From assembly GCA_937919075.1 (NCBI GenBank), contig CALFOF010000244.1:1-7789 (forward strand): a DNA stretch of 7,789 nt. The letters run 5' to 3'. This stretch comes from an uncultured Cyanobium sp. (GTDB lineage: Bacteria > Cyanobacteriota > Cyanobacteriia > PCC-6307 > Cyanobiaceae). The notes under the pieces are model-generated. The model made no database searches. It saw only the letters and a list, made by a program, of their open reading frames with translations, and was not told the origin of the DNA. The position numbers and the translations under genes were made by a program. Below are positions 1 to 7,240 of this stretch, piece after piece (positions within the stretch are counted from its first letter, which is position 1; each line of letters begins with the position of its first letter).

Positions 1-3000
1 CGCTGTAGCGGCAACCTGCGCCTGCGCGGGCTGCAGCTGCAGGATCCCCAGCTGCCCGCCCCCTGGCAGGCCAACGACGCCCAGCTGCGCTGCCACGACG
101 ATCAGATCGCTCTGGGCCCCATGCGCTGGAGCATGGCCAACTGGCGTGGCACTGCCGGCGGGTCCTTGGTGCCGGGCCGTTCCTTCGATCTCAACGCTGC
201 CGCTGAAGACCCCCAGCGCGGCGATCGCCTGCAGGCGCTGATCCAAGGCCCCTGGCTTCAACCCAGCTTGAAGCTCACCGCCCGGGTGCCGCTCGGCAAG
301 GGCACCCCCAGCAGTCCGGCTCCGCTGGCGCTCAGCGCCGACCTGACTGTCGATCGGCGCCGTGCCCTGGCGGTGCAGTTACGGCGCCTGCAGCTGACCT
401 CCGGTCGTTCCCAGCTGGTGGCCGGCGGAGCGCTCTGGCCCAGGCTGGCGGTACGCAGCCAGTCGGGATCGCTGCATCCCAGCCTCTGGAGCGCCGCGCC
501 CTGGTTGGGATCGCTGCTGGGCCGTCAGCAGCCGGTGGCGCTGGCGTTGGAGTCGTCGGGCACGCTGCTGGCGCCGCGCCTGCAGGCCTCGCTGGCCCGC
601 CAGGGGCGACTTCTGCTCAACCTCGATCTGCAGGCCCGTTCCGCCTCCCCCCGGCCGGGCGCCCGCCCTGCCGTGCCCGACACGCTCACGGCCGTGGTGC
701 GGGCTCCGGCCGGTGTGAACGTGGAGGGCCAGCCAGTGCTGGGGGCCACCACCGCGCAGCTGGGCTGGAGGGACGGGCTGCTGCGTCTCGACGACCTGAC
801 GGCACCCGGCTTGACCGCTCAGGGGCGCCTGCCGCTGCGCTGGCAGAACCGTCGCGGCCTGGTGGCAGGCGACCTCGATCTGCTGCTCGACCTGCCCGCT
901 TACCCCCTGCAGCGCCTCAGCCCGCTGGTGGGGGCGCGGCTGTTCGGAACGCTGGGGGCCCGCGGCAGCCTGCGCGGCCCGCTGGCGGCCCTGCGGCCCG
1001 ACCTGCGCCTGGAGGTGGCGGATCTGGGCAGCGGCTCCCTGCAATTGCGTGAACGCTGGACCGGGCAGCTGGTGGCCGCCGCCAGCGGCAGCAACTTGAG
1101 CATGCGCTCCAGTGGCACCGCTCTGCCCGGCACGCTCACCGCCAGCCTCGATGCCTCCTGGTTGCCGCGGCAGGTGACCCTGCAGCGGCAGGGGGGCACG
1201 CTCGCGCTCAGCGGTAGCCGGGAGCAGTACCGCTGGCAGGCCACTGGCCTGCCCCTCACCGGCCTGCAACTGCAGACCACCACCGGCGGGCGCCGCGAGC
1301 CGCTGCAGGGGCTGCTGAGTGGTCAGGGGGTGGTGGGTCTGGCGCCGCTCACGATGAACGGCCAGGTGCGGGTGGAGCGCCCGGCGTTGCTGGGGCTGCT
1401 CGCCCGCGAGCTGGTGGCTGACGGTGATCTCCGCCAGGGCCGCTATCGGCTCCGCGGCCAGGTTGATCCCCTCAGCGGCGGCCAGCTCAGCCTGCAGGCC
1501 TCCGGTAGCGGCGGCGGCCCGCTCCAGCTCGCCTTCGAGGGCCGCTCGCTCACCAGTGCCTTCTTCGAGCAGGTGTTGCAGCTCCGTGCCCGCACCGGCG
1601 GAGTGGCGGGTCCACCCCAGGGCCGTGCCAGTGATCTGGGCGAGCTGGCCATCGACACGCTCGGCGGCACCATCGCCGATCAGCTGGCGGCCCTGGCGGC
1701 GGCCCACGCCCGCCTGGAGGCCTCTGCCCAGGCCGGCGTGGCGCCCAGGCCGAAGTTCCGCGCCGATCTGCTGCGTGGCCTGGTGGACTTCGACGGCAGC
1801 CTCACCGGGCCCAGCCTTGCCGCCCTCAGGTTGACCCTCAATGCCAAAGGCCACCTTTGGCTGAAAGGCGACGACCGCGACCAGGCCCTGCAGTTGGAGC
1901 CCTTCGTGGTGCGGCTGCAGGGTCCGCTCGGGCCGGGCCGTGGCCAGTTCGCGCTCGAAGGCCTGTCGTTGGGGCTGCTGGCGCTGATCACGCCGGTGCC
2001 CAATGGCCTGCGCGGCACGCTCGATCTTGAAGGGCGCTTCCGGATCGGTGCCCCCAGCGGGCCGGGATCCGCTCCGGATCCTCAGTTCTCTGCCGAGCTG
2101 GCCCTGCGCGACGGCTCGCTCAACGGCATGCGTCTGGTGCTGGAGAACGCCCAGGTGAGTCTCGATGAGGCCGCCGTCTCTGCCCAGGCCTCCCTGCGCG
2201 GTGACAATGCTGCCGACAGCGTGGATCTGAGTGCGCGGCTGCCCCTCGATCCCGCCAATGAGGGCTTGCGGATGCGGCTGTCCAGCCGCGGGGATGGCCT
2301 GCGCTTCCTCACCGCCCTGGGCGGCCAGCAATTGCAATGGCGCAAGGGCAGCGCCGATCTTGAGCTGCTGGTGCGCGGCAGCCTCGACGATCCCTCTGCC
2401 AATGGCTTCCTGCGGTTACGGGGTGGCGAGCTGTTGCTGGCCGATCAGGAGGTGACCAAGCTTGAAGCCACCGTGCTGTTCGACTTCGAACAACTGCTGG
2501 TGCAGGAGTTCAACGCCCAGGTGGGCGAGAAGGGGGCGATCAAGGCGGCCGGCAACCTGCGGCTGTTCACCCCGCTGGCTGAGACGAAGCTGCTGCAGGT
2601 GGACCTCACCGCTGCCCGTCTGAGTGTGCCGCGGCTGAATGCCCAGACCGACGCCTCGCTCACGGTTGCCGGCACCTTGCTGCGGCCGCTGGTGAGCGGG
2701 GAGGTGGCGATCAGTCGCGGCAAGCTCAATGTGCAGCCCGGCGAGCTGGCTCAATCGGAGCAGATCGAGGGCGGCGCGGGCAAAACCGTGGCCGTCAAGC
2801 CGGTCACGGTGCAGAGCCTGATGGAATCCAATTGGGATTTCCAGCAACCCCTGGTGCTGTTGGGGGCAGGTGTGGACACAGGAGCGGAGGAGGTGTTGCG
2901 CAGCTCGTTCCCGGACCTTTCCTATTTCAAGATTGATGATCTGCGCCTGAAGCTCGGCCCTGATCTGGAGGTGGTGATGCCACCGGTGGCCACGTTCCGC

Positions 3001-3789
3001 ACAGCAGGCCTGCTCACCCTCAACGGCCCGGTCGACAGCAACCTGCAGGCCCGTGGTGTGGTGCGCCTCCAGGGCGGCCGGCTCACGCTGTTCACCACCA
3101 CCTTCACGCTCGATCCCGATGCGCCCAACGTGGCGGTGTTCACCCCTTCGCTTGGGCTGGTGCCTTTTCTAGACATCGCCCTGCGCACGCGGGTTTCGAA
3201 CAGCCTGGAGGTGGGCCGCAGCCCGGGCTTCGTGAGCGAGCAAGACCTGCGCGGTGGCTTCACGCCGCTCGACCAGCTCAACCTGGTGCGGGTGGTGATG
3301 AAGATCAGCGGTCCAGCCGACCGCATCGGCGAATCGCTGGAGCTGCGCAGCAATCCGCCGCTCTCGCAGGAGCGATTGGTGGCGTTGATCGGCGGCAATT
3401 CGCTGGCGGGTCTCACCGGCGGCAATGCAGGCGCGGCATTGGCCACGGTGCTGGGCCAGTCGTTGCTCTCGCCCCTCGTGAGCACGATCACTGATGCTCT
3501 TGGCCAGCGGGTGAGCTTCGCGATCTATCCCACCTATGTGGTGCCCACCGAGAGCCAGAACCCCAACAGGAGCAACGGGCGGGTGCCCTCCCAGTTGGTG
3601 CTTGCCACCGATTTTGGCCTGGATCTCAGCGATCGCATCAATCTGTCCATCCTCGCAGCGCCGAACCGCAGCGACATCCCTCCGCAATTCACCCTGCGCT
3701 ACCAGGCCAGCGACACCTACGGCCTGCAGGGATCGGTGGATGCGGAAGGTCGCTGGCAGACCCAGCTGCAATTCTTCTTCCGGTTCTGA
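1..3789 (+). CDS. tamB: TamB/DUF490-family translocation and assembly module protein, 5' partial
   Basis: The reading frame is open from the first base, so the methionine at 121 is internal and the gene begins upstream. 1262 codons are visible; family members usually have about 1000-2000 residues. The protein is a long run of alternating hydrophobic/polar beta strands rich in Leu, Gly, Gln and Arg, as expected of the AsmA/TamB beta-taco fold that spans the periplasm and carries lipid or helps the Omp85 barrel machinery. The C-terminal third (about residues 820-1262) is the most family-like. It holds a strand-rich block around 974-1090, the ELRSNPPLSQERLVALIGG segment at 1114-1132 that recalls the conserved 'S-P-L-s-x-x-x-l-x-L-l-x-G' part of DUF490, and a beta-strand end closing in FFFRF. 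By family knowledge the N-terminus, not seen here, carries an inner-membrane anchor. Plastid Tic236 is the plant relative. The family call is firm; the substrate is unknown. Confidence 0.88.
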   Translation, partial: RCSGNLRLRGLQLQDPQLPAPWQANDAQLRCHDDQIALGPMRWSMANWRGTAGGSLVPGRSFDLNAAAEDPQRGDRLQALIQGPWLQPSLKLTARVPLGKGTPSSPAPLALSADLTVDRRRALAVQLRRLQLTSGRSQLVAGGALWPRLAVRSQSGSLHPSLWSAAPWLGSLLGRQQPVALALESSGTLLAPRLQASLARQGRLLLNLDLQARSASPRPGARPAVPDTLTAVVRAPAGVNVEGQPVLGATTAQLGWRDGLLRLDDLTAPGLTAQGRLPLRWQNRRGLVAGDLDLLLDLPAYPLQRLSPLVGARLFGTLGARGSLRGPLAALRPDLRLEVADLGSGSLQLRERWTGQLVAAASGSNLSMRSSGTALPGTLTASLDASWLPRQVTLQRQGGTLALSGSREQYRWQATGLPLTGLQLQTTTGGRREPLQGLLSGQGVVGLAPLTMNGQVRVERPALLGLLARELVADGDLRQGRYRLRGQVDPLSGGQLSLQASGSGGGPLQLAFEGRSLTSAFFEQVLQLRARTGGVAGPPQGRASDLGELAIDTLGGTIADQLAALAAAHARLEASAQAGVAPRPKFRADLLRGLVDFDGSLTGPSLAALRLTLNAKGHLWLKGDDRDQALQLEPFVVRLQGPLGPGRGQFALEGLSLGLLALITPVPNGLRGTLDLEGRFRIGAPSGPGSAPDPQFSAELALRDGSLNGMRLVLENAQVSLDEAAVSAQASLRGDNAADSVDLSARLPLDPANEGLRMRLSSRGDGLRFLTALGGQQLQWRKGSADLELLVRGSLDDPSANGFLRLRGGELLLADQEVTKLEATVLFDFEQLLVQEFNAQVGEKGAIKAAGNLRLFTPLAETKLLQVDLTAARLSVPRLNAQTDASLTVAGTLLRPLVSGEVAISRGKLNVQPGELAQSEQIEGGAGKTVAVKPVTVQSLMESNWDFQQPLVLLGAGVDTGAEEVLRSSFPDLSYFKIDDLRLKLGPDLEVVMPPVATFRTAGLLTLNGPVDSNLQARGVVRLQGGRLTLFTTTFTLDPDAPNVAVFTPSLGLVPFLDIALRTRVSNSLEVGRSPGFVSEQDLRGGFTPLDQLNLVRVVMKISGPADRIGESLELRSNPPLSQERLVALIGGNSLAGLTGGNAGAALATVLGQSLLSPLVSTITDALGQRVSFAIYPTYVVPTESQNPNRSNGRVPSQLVLATDFGLDLSDRINLSILAAPNRSDIPPQFTLRYQASDTYGLQGSVDAEGRWQTQLQFFFRF
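221..228. repeat. HIP1 palindrome GCGATCGC in tamB
   Basis: An exact copy of the cyanobacterial highly iterated palindrome lies inside the coding frame of tamB. Three copies in 7.8 kb is more than I would expect by chance, by a rough estimate from composition, but the count is small. Confidence 0.6.
3629..3636. repeat. HIP1 palindrome GCGATCGC near the tamB 3' end
   Basis: A second exact HIP1 octamer lies in the last 160 nt of tamB, within codons for the segment LSDRI. Confidence 0.6.
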
Positions 3790-3836
3790 TCCTTTTGTCT
3801 GTGGCCGACGCCCCATCCCAGGCCCCAACGCCCGCC

Positions 3837-4823
3837 ATGGCTGCAACCGCGCTTGAGGCCTCCACCTTCAGGCTGGGCTTCACGGCCTCCCAGCCCGCTC
3901 CCCTCGCGCCCACCTCCGCGGCCGACCAGGCCATCGGGGTGGATCTCGGCGGCACGGCCATCAAGCTGGCCCGCGTTGATCGCTGCGGCCAGGTTTTGGC
4001 GGAGCGGGAGCTGGCCACCCCCCAGCCGCCGGTGCCAGGCGCGGTGTGCATGGCGATCGCCGACGCGATCGACCAGCTCGACCCCGAGCGGCAGGCGGCT
4101 GTGGTGGGGGTGGGCGTGCCCGGCCCGATCGATGCGGCCGGACGCGTTGCCCGCATCGCCATCAACCTGCCGGGCTGGCGCCGGGTGCCGCTGGCCGCTT
4201 GGCTGGAGGCCCGCCTCGATCGGCCGCTGGTGCTGGTCAACGATGGCAACGGCGCCCTGCTGGGCGAGGCCTGGCGCGGCGCGGCCCGGGGCGAGCAGAA
4301 CGTGCTGCTGCTGACGCTGGGCACCGGCGTGGGCGGCGGCGTGCTGCTGGGCGGCCAGCTGTTCACCGGGCCCCACGGGGCGGCGGCGGAGCCGGGGCTG
4401 ATCGGCATGGATCCGCAGGGACCCGATTGCCTTAGCGGCAACCGGGGCTCGCTGGAGCAGTTCTGCAGCATCAGCGGCCTGCGGCGCCTGTCGTTGCTGG
4501 AGCCCCGTGAGCTCTGCCGCCGCGCCGATGCGGGCGAGGCCGAGGCCCTGGCGGTATGGGACCGCTATGGCCAGCTGCTCGGCACGGGCCTCAGCTCCCT
4601 GCTCTATGTGCTCACGCCCGAGCTGGTGCTGTTCGGCGGTGGCCTCAGCGGCGCCAGCCATCACTTCCTGCCGGCGGTCTGGCGGGAGGTGGAGCAACGG
4701 GTGATGCCCGAAAGCCGCCAGGGGCTGAGCCTGCGCCGCTGTGCCCTCGGCAATGGAGCCGGCCGGCTCGGTGCGGCCTGGCTGGCCTTCGAGCGCTTCG
4801 CCCCTATGCCCCCCACCGATTGA
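3837..4823 (+). CDS. ROK-family sugar kinase, probable glucokinase
   Basis: This cytoplasmic kinase probably phosphorylates glucose with ATP at the entry to glycolysis. Counting from the ATG at 3837 (328 residues, normal for ROK), the phosphate-1 loop DLGGT is at 36-40, a GVGVPGPID segment at 91-99, the catalytic aspartate D136 in VNDGNGALLGE, and the phosphate-2 loop LGTGVGGG at 161-168. The ROK zinc/sugar motif (GExGH...CxCGxxGCxE) is degenerate: E185 and C198 remain, but the usual His is L188 and two Cys are S200 and S205. The start is uncertain. TTG at 3795 and GTG at 3801 are in frame and would add 14 or 12 Ala/Pro/Ser-rich residues. None of the three has a clear Shine-Dalgarno sequence; I chose ATG. 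Even so, about 30 low-complexity residues precede the first strand. Other ROK substrates such as mannose or N-acetyl sugars cannot be excluded. Confidence 0.88.
   Translation: MAATALEASTFRLGFTASQPAPLAPTSAADQAIGVDLGGTAIKLARVDRCGQVLAERELATPQPPVPGAVCMAIADAIDQLDPERQAAVVGVGVPGPIDAAGRVARIAINLPGWRRVPLAAWLEARLDRPLVLVNDGNGALLGEAWRGAARGEQNVLLLTLGTGVGGGVLLGGQLFTGPHGAAAEPGLIGMDPQGPDCLSGNRGSLEQFCSISGLRRLSLLEPRELCRRADAGEAEALAVWDRYGQLLGTGLSSLLYVLTPELVLFGGGLSGASHHFLPAVWREVEQRVMPESRQGLSLRRCALGNGAGRLGAAWLAFERFAPMPPTD
4053..4060. repeat. HIP1 palindrome GCGATCGC in the ROK kinase gene
   Basis: A third exact HIP1 octamer lies within codons for MAIAD of the kinase. A GCGATCGA near-match follows closely at 4065-4072. 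Confidence 0.6.
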
Positions 4824-4827
4824 GAGG
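4824..4827 (+). promoter_or_regulatory. Ribosome-binding site of proA
   Basis: GAGG lies 8 nt before the proA ATG and directly after the kinase stop codon TGA (4821-4823). It fixes the start at 4836 and suggests that ribosomes ending the kinase can pass to proA. An ATG at 4828 is out of frame and is not the start. Confidence 0.7.
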
Positions 4828-4835
4828 ATGGGGCC

Positions 4836-6146
4836 ATGACCAGCCCCGTTCCCGATCCCTCGCCTGAACTGCTGCAGCGCGCCCTGGCGGTGCGGCGGGC
4901 GGCAGGCCAGCTGGCCCAGAGCAGCGATGCCGAGCGCCAGGCGGCGCTGGAGGCGATGGCGGCGGCACTGGAGCAGGCCTCTGCTGAAATCCTGGGCGCC
5001 AATGCGGCCGATCGCGAGGCGGCCCTGGCCGATGGCCTGCCGCCGGCGCTGGCGGCCCGGCTGGTGCTGGATGGTCCGAAGCTGACGGCCGCCGTGGCGG
5101 GGGTGCGCCAGGTGGCGGCCCTGGGCGATCCGCTCGGCCGGCGTCAGCTGCACACCGAACTCGACCAGGGCCTGGTGCTGGAGCGGATCACGGTGCCGCT
5201 CGGGGTGGTGGGGGTGATCTTCGAGGCGCGCCCCGATGCCTTGATGCAGATCGCCGCGCTGGCGGTGCGCTCCGGCAATGGCGCCCTGCTCAAGGGGGGC
5301 CGTGAAGCCCGGCGCAGTTGCGCCGCCATCCATGCGGCACTGCAGCAGGGTCTGGCCGCCAGTGCGGTGTCTCCCCAGGCGCTTGATCTGCTCACCTCCC
5401 GCGAGGAGAGCCTCGCTTTGCTCAAGCTCGATGGCCTGGTGGATCTGATCATTCCGCGCGGCTCCAACGCCCTGGTGCGCTTCATCCAGGACAACACCCG
5501 CCTGCCGGTGCTGGGCCACGCCGACGGCATCTGCCACCTGTATGTGGATGCGGAGGCCGATGGCGAAGAGGCGCTGCGGGTGGCATTGGATTCCAAGATT
5601 CAGTACCCCGCCGCCTGCAACGCGATCGAAACCCTGCTGGTGCACCATGCCATCGCGGCCGATTTTCTGCCGCGCGCCGTTGCGGCCTTTGTGGCGGCGG
5701 GGGTGGAGCTGCGCGGCGATGCCGGCGCCTGCGCGCTCGGTGTGCCGCTCCCCGCCAGCGAGGAGGACTGGGGCACGGAGTACTCCGATCTGGTTCTGGC
5801 GGTGAAGCTGGTCGACGACCTTGAGGCGGCGCTGGCCCACATCGCCCGCTACGGCTCCCGCCACACCGAGGCCATCTGCACCACCAATCCCGCCACGGCT
5901 GAGCAGTTCCTGCGCGCCGTCGACAGCGCCGGGGTGTTTGCCAATTGCTCCACCCGCTTCGCCGATGGCTTCCGCTATGGCCTGGGCGCGGAGGTGGGCA
6001 TCAGCACCCAGACCCTGCCCCCGCGTGGGCCGGTGGGGCTGGAGGGCCTGATCACCTACCGCTACCGCCTGCGCGGCCACGGCCAGACCGTGGCCGACTA
6101 CGCCCGCGGTGACCAGCGCTTCCTGCACCGCTCCCTCCCCCTGTGA
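4836..6146 (+). CDS. proA: Glutamate-5-semialdehyde dehydrogenase (gamma-glutamyl phosphate reductase)
   Basis: This is the second enzyme of proline synthesis: it reduces gamma-glutamyl phosphate (made by ProB, not in this window) with NADPH to glutamate-5-semialdehyde in the cytoplasm. The protein has 436 residues, against about 415-435 for the family. Visible marks are the cofactor-domain stretch [20 protein letters not shown] at about 126-145 followed by [10 protein letters not shown], the catalytic cysteine C261 in [14 protein letters not shown], and a full match to the ProA signature at 326-347 (V-x5-A-L-x-H-I-x2-Y-G-S-x-H-T-E-x-I). The C-terminal region has the expected [22 protein letters not shown] segment (370-391). 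ATG at 4836 is supported by GAGG at 4824-4827 with 8 nt spacing. It begins 12 nt after the kinase stop, and its stop codon overlaps the folB start, so it sits mid-operon. All catalytic features are intact. Confidence 0.97.
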   Translation: MTSPVPDPSPELLQRALAVRRAAGQLAQSSDAERQAALEAMAAALEQASAEILGANAADREAALADGLPPALAARLVLDGPKLTAAVAGVRQVAALGDPLGRRQLHTELDQGLVLERITVPLGVVGVIFEARPDALMQIAALAVRSGNGALLKGGREARRSCAAIHAALQQGLAASAVSPQALDLLTSREESLALLKLDGLVDLIIPRGSNALVRFIQDNTRLPVLGHADGICHLYVDAEADGEEALRVALDSKIQYPAACNAIETLLVHHAIAADFLPRAVAAFVAAGVELRGDAGACALGVPLPASEEDWGTEYSDLVLAVKLVDDLEAALAHIARYGSRHTEAICTTNPATAEQFLRAVDSAGVFANCSTRFADGFRYGLGAEVGISTQTLPPRGPVGLEGLITYRYRLRGHGQTVADYARGDQRFLHRSLPL

Positions 6147-6619
6147 ACGCGGCCTCCCCCCCGCCCGGCCAGCCTGCTGGCCACTCCACAGGTTTCGGCG
6201 CCGATGCCATCCACGTGCGCGGCCTGCGGCTCTGGGCTCATGTGGGCGTGCTGGAGCGTGAACGCCTGTTGGGCCAGTGGTTTGAGCTGGATCTCACCTT
6301 CTGGTGGCCGCTGGCGCCGGCGGGGCGCGCCGATGCCCTGGAGCTCAGCCTTGATTACGGTGTGGCGATCCAGGCCCTGCAGCGGCTGGCCCGGGAGCTG
6401 CGCTGCCTCACCCTGGAGGCCTTTGCAGAGCAGGTGCTGGACCTGCTTGAGCGGTTGTATGGCCCGGTGCCGCAGCGCCTGGAGCTGCGCAAGTGCCGGG
6501 CGCCCGTACCCGGCTTCAGCGGCACTGTGGCGGTGGAACGCTGGCGGCACCTGGAGCGGCTCGGCCAGCCGGTGGTGCTGGCTGCTGCACCGGCAGCTTC
6601 AGGTTCCAGTGGCCGCTGA
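6143..6619 (+). CDS. folB: Dihydroneopterin aldolase
   Basis: FolB converts 7,8-dihydroneopterin to 6-hydroxymethyl-7,8-dihydropterin plus glycolaldehyde in folate synthesis, in the cytoplasm, usually as an octamer. The protein has 158 residues, longer than the usual 115-130. The family core runs from about 22 to 136: [29 protein letters not shown] (23-51), the conserved tyrosine Y72 in LSLDYGVAI, the pterin-binding glutamate E92 in [14 protein letters not shown], and the catalytic lysine K117 in [15 protein letters not shown]. The extra length is a Pro/Gly/Ala-rich N-terminal tail (about 1-20) and an Ala/Ser-rich C-terminal tail (about 137-158). The GTG start overlaps the proA stop in GTGA. 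There is no Shine-Dalgarno sequence and no usable downstream start before the core, so translational coupling to proA is likely. The related epimerase and oxygenase activities of the family cannot be told apart by eye. Confidence 0.93.
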   Translation: MNAASPPPGQPAGHSTGFGADAIHVRGLRLWAHVGVLERERLLGQWFELDLTFWWPLAPAGRADALELSLDYGVAIQALQRLARELRCLTLEAFAEQVLDLLERLYGPVPQRLELRKCRAPVPGFSGTVAVERWRHLERLGQPVVLAAAPAASGSSGR

Positions 6620-6625
6620 GCCCCC

Positions 6626-6641
6626 GGCCATCAGGATGGCC
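6626..6641. repeat. Perfect inverted repeat with 7-bp arms in the folB-hydrolase gap
   Basis: GGCCATC (6626-6632) and GATGGCC (6635-6641) are exact reverse complements around AG. As RNA this gives a 6-bp stem GGCCAT/ATGGCC with a CAGG loop. As DNA it is a symmetric 16-bp site. It fills most of the 24-nt gap between the folB stop and the hydrolase start. The sequence is certain; a function is not. Confidence 0.6.
6633..6636 (+). promoter_or_regulatory. Ribosome-binding site of the hydrolase gene, inside a dyad
   Basis: AGGA lies 7 nt before the ATG at 6644 and supports that start. It falls at the centre of the perfect inverted repeat at 6626-6641, so it would lie at the loop and upper stem if the RNA folds there. 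Confidence 0.65.
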
Positions 6642-6643
6642 CG

Positions 6644-7240
6644 ATGACGGCGCTTCCCCCCCTTGTTCTCGTCCACGGCCTCTGGGACACCCCGCGGTTG
6701 TTCGAACGGCTGACCCGCCAGCTGGCTGGCGCCCGCGACCCGCTGTTGATCCCCCACCTGCCGCACCGGCTCGGCGCCACCCGCATGCGGCCGCTGGCCG
6801 AGCGGCTTGGCGCGGCGATCGAGGCAGCCTTCGGCCCGGATCAGCCGATCGACCTGCTCGGCTTCTCGATGGGCGGGGTGATCGGGCGCACCTGGATCCA
6901 GCTGCAGGGCGGGCAGCGGCGTACGCGGCGCTTCATCAGCGTCGGCAGCCCGCAGCAGGGCACGCTCGTTGCCCAGCCGTGGCCCTCCTGGCTGGTGGGA
7001 GGCATCGCCGAGTTGAAGCTGGGCAGCCCGCTGGTGCGCGAGCTCAACGGCGATCTCAGCGGCCTCGATCAGGTGGACTGCCAGAGCTACTACTCGCCCC
7101 GGGATCAGGTGGTGGTGCCGGCCTGGCGCGGCGTGTTGCCAGTGGGCCCTTCCACACCGCTGCCGCCCACCCTGCACCAGCACATCCTCAGCGACCCGCG
7201 CTCGCTCGAAGCGCTGCGGCAGGCGCTGCTGGCTCCCTGA
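6644..7240 (+). CDS. Small alpha/beta hydrolase, lipase/esterase type
   Basis: This protein of 198 residues has an alpha/beta-hydrolase layout. It shows an N-terminal strand ending in the oxyanion motif HGLWD (11-15), the nucleophile elbow GFSMGG with S75, a probable acid D154 in YYSPRDQVVVP, and a probable histidine H180 (or H178) in LHQHILSDPRSLEAL. The HG and GxSxG motifs and the late 'H-I-L-S-D-P' recall LipA-type and PGAP1-like lipases. There is no signal peptide or membrane segment, so it is probably cytoplasmic. The substrate is unknown; a lipid or small ester is a guess from the fold. The ATG is supported by AGGA at 6633-6636, 7 nt upstream. The gene starts 24 nt after folB and is the last of the + strand series. 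It is short for the superfamily, with little room for a cap domain. Confidence 0.87.
   Translation: MTALPPLVLVHGLWDTPRLFERLTRQLAGARDPLLIPHLPHRLGATRMRPLAERLGAAIEAAFGPDQPIDLLGFSMGGVIGRTWIQLQGGQRRTRRFISVGSPQQGTLVAQPWPSWLVGGIAELKLGSPLVRELNGDLSGLDQVDCQSYYSPRDQVVVPAWRGVLPVGPSTPLPPTLHQHILSDPRSLEALRQALLAP

Noticed and set aside
121..123. ATG at 121 as the start of tamB.
   Set aside because: The same frame is open from base 1 and its translation (CSGNLRLRGLQLQDPQLPAP and on) has the same beta-repeat character. There is no ribosome site before 121, so the gene continues upstream.
379..2337. A 652-codon open frame on the - strand inside tamB.
   Set aside because: Same composition artefact: Gln/Ala/Gly/Arg-rich translation without motifs, opposite a well-supported beta-repeat coding frame.
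3397..3460. Short Gly/Ala/Leu repeat-like run in tamB (GGNSLAGLTGGNAGAA) as a tandem repeat.
   Set aside because: Only the residue pair GGN recurs; the nucleotide units are not alike enough or long enough to call a repeat, and the stretch is within the conserved DUF490 end.
3790..3836. A terminator or promoter between tamB and the kinase.
   Set aside because: No stable hairpin with a T-run and no convincing -35/-10 pair was seen; part of the segment may itself be kinase coding sequence.
3717..6128. An 803-codon open frame on the - strand across the tamB end, the kinase gene and most of proA.
   Set aside because: It is antisense to two genes with intact catalytic motifs. Its translation is rich in Gln, His, Arg, Ala and Gly with no recognisable domain, as expected for the mirror of GC-rich codons with G/C third positions. 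Stop codons are rare in such frames.
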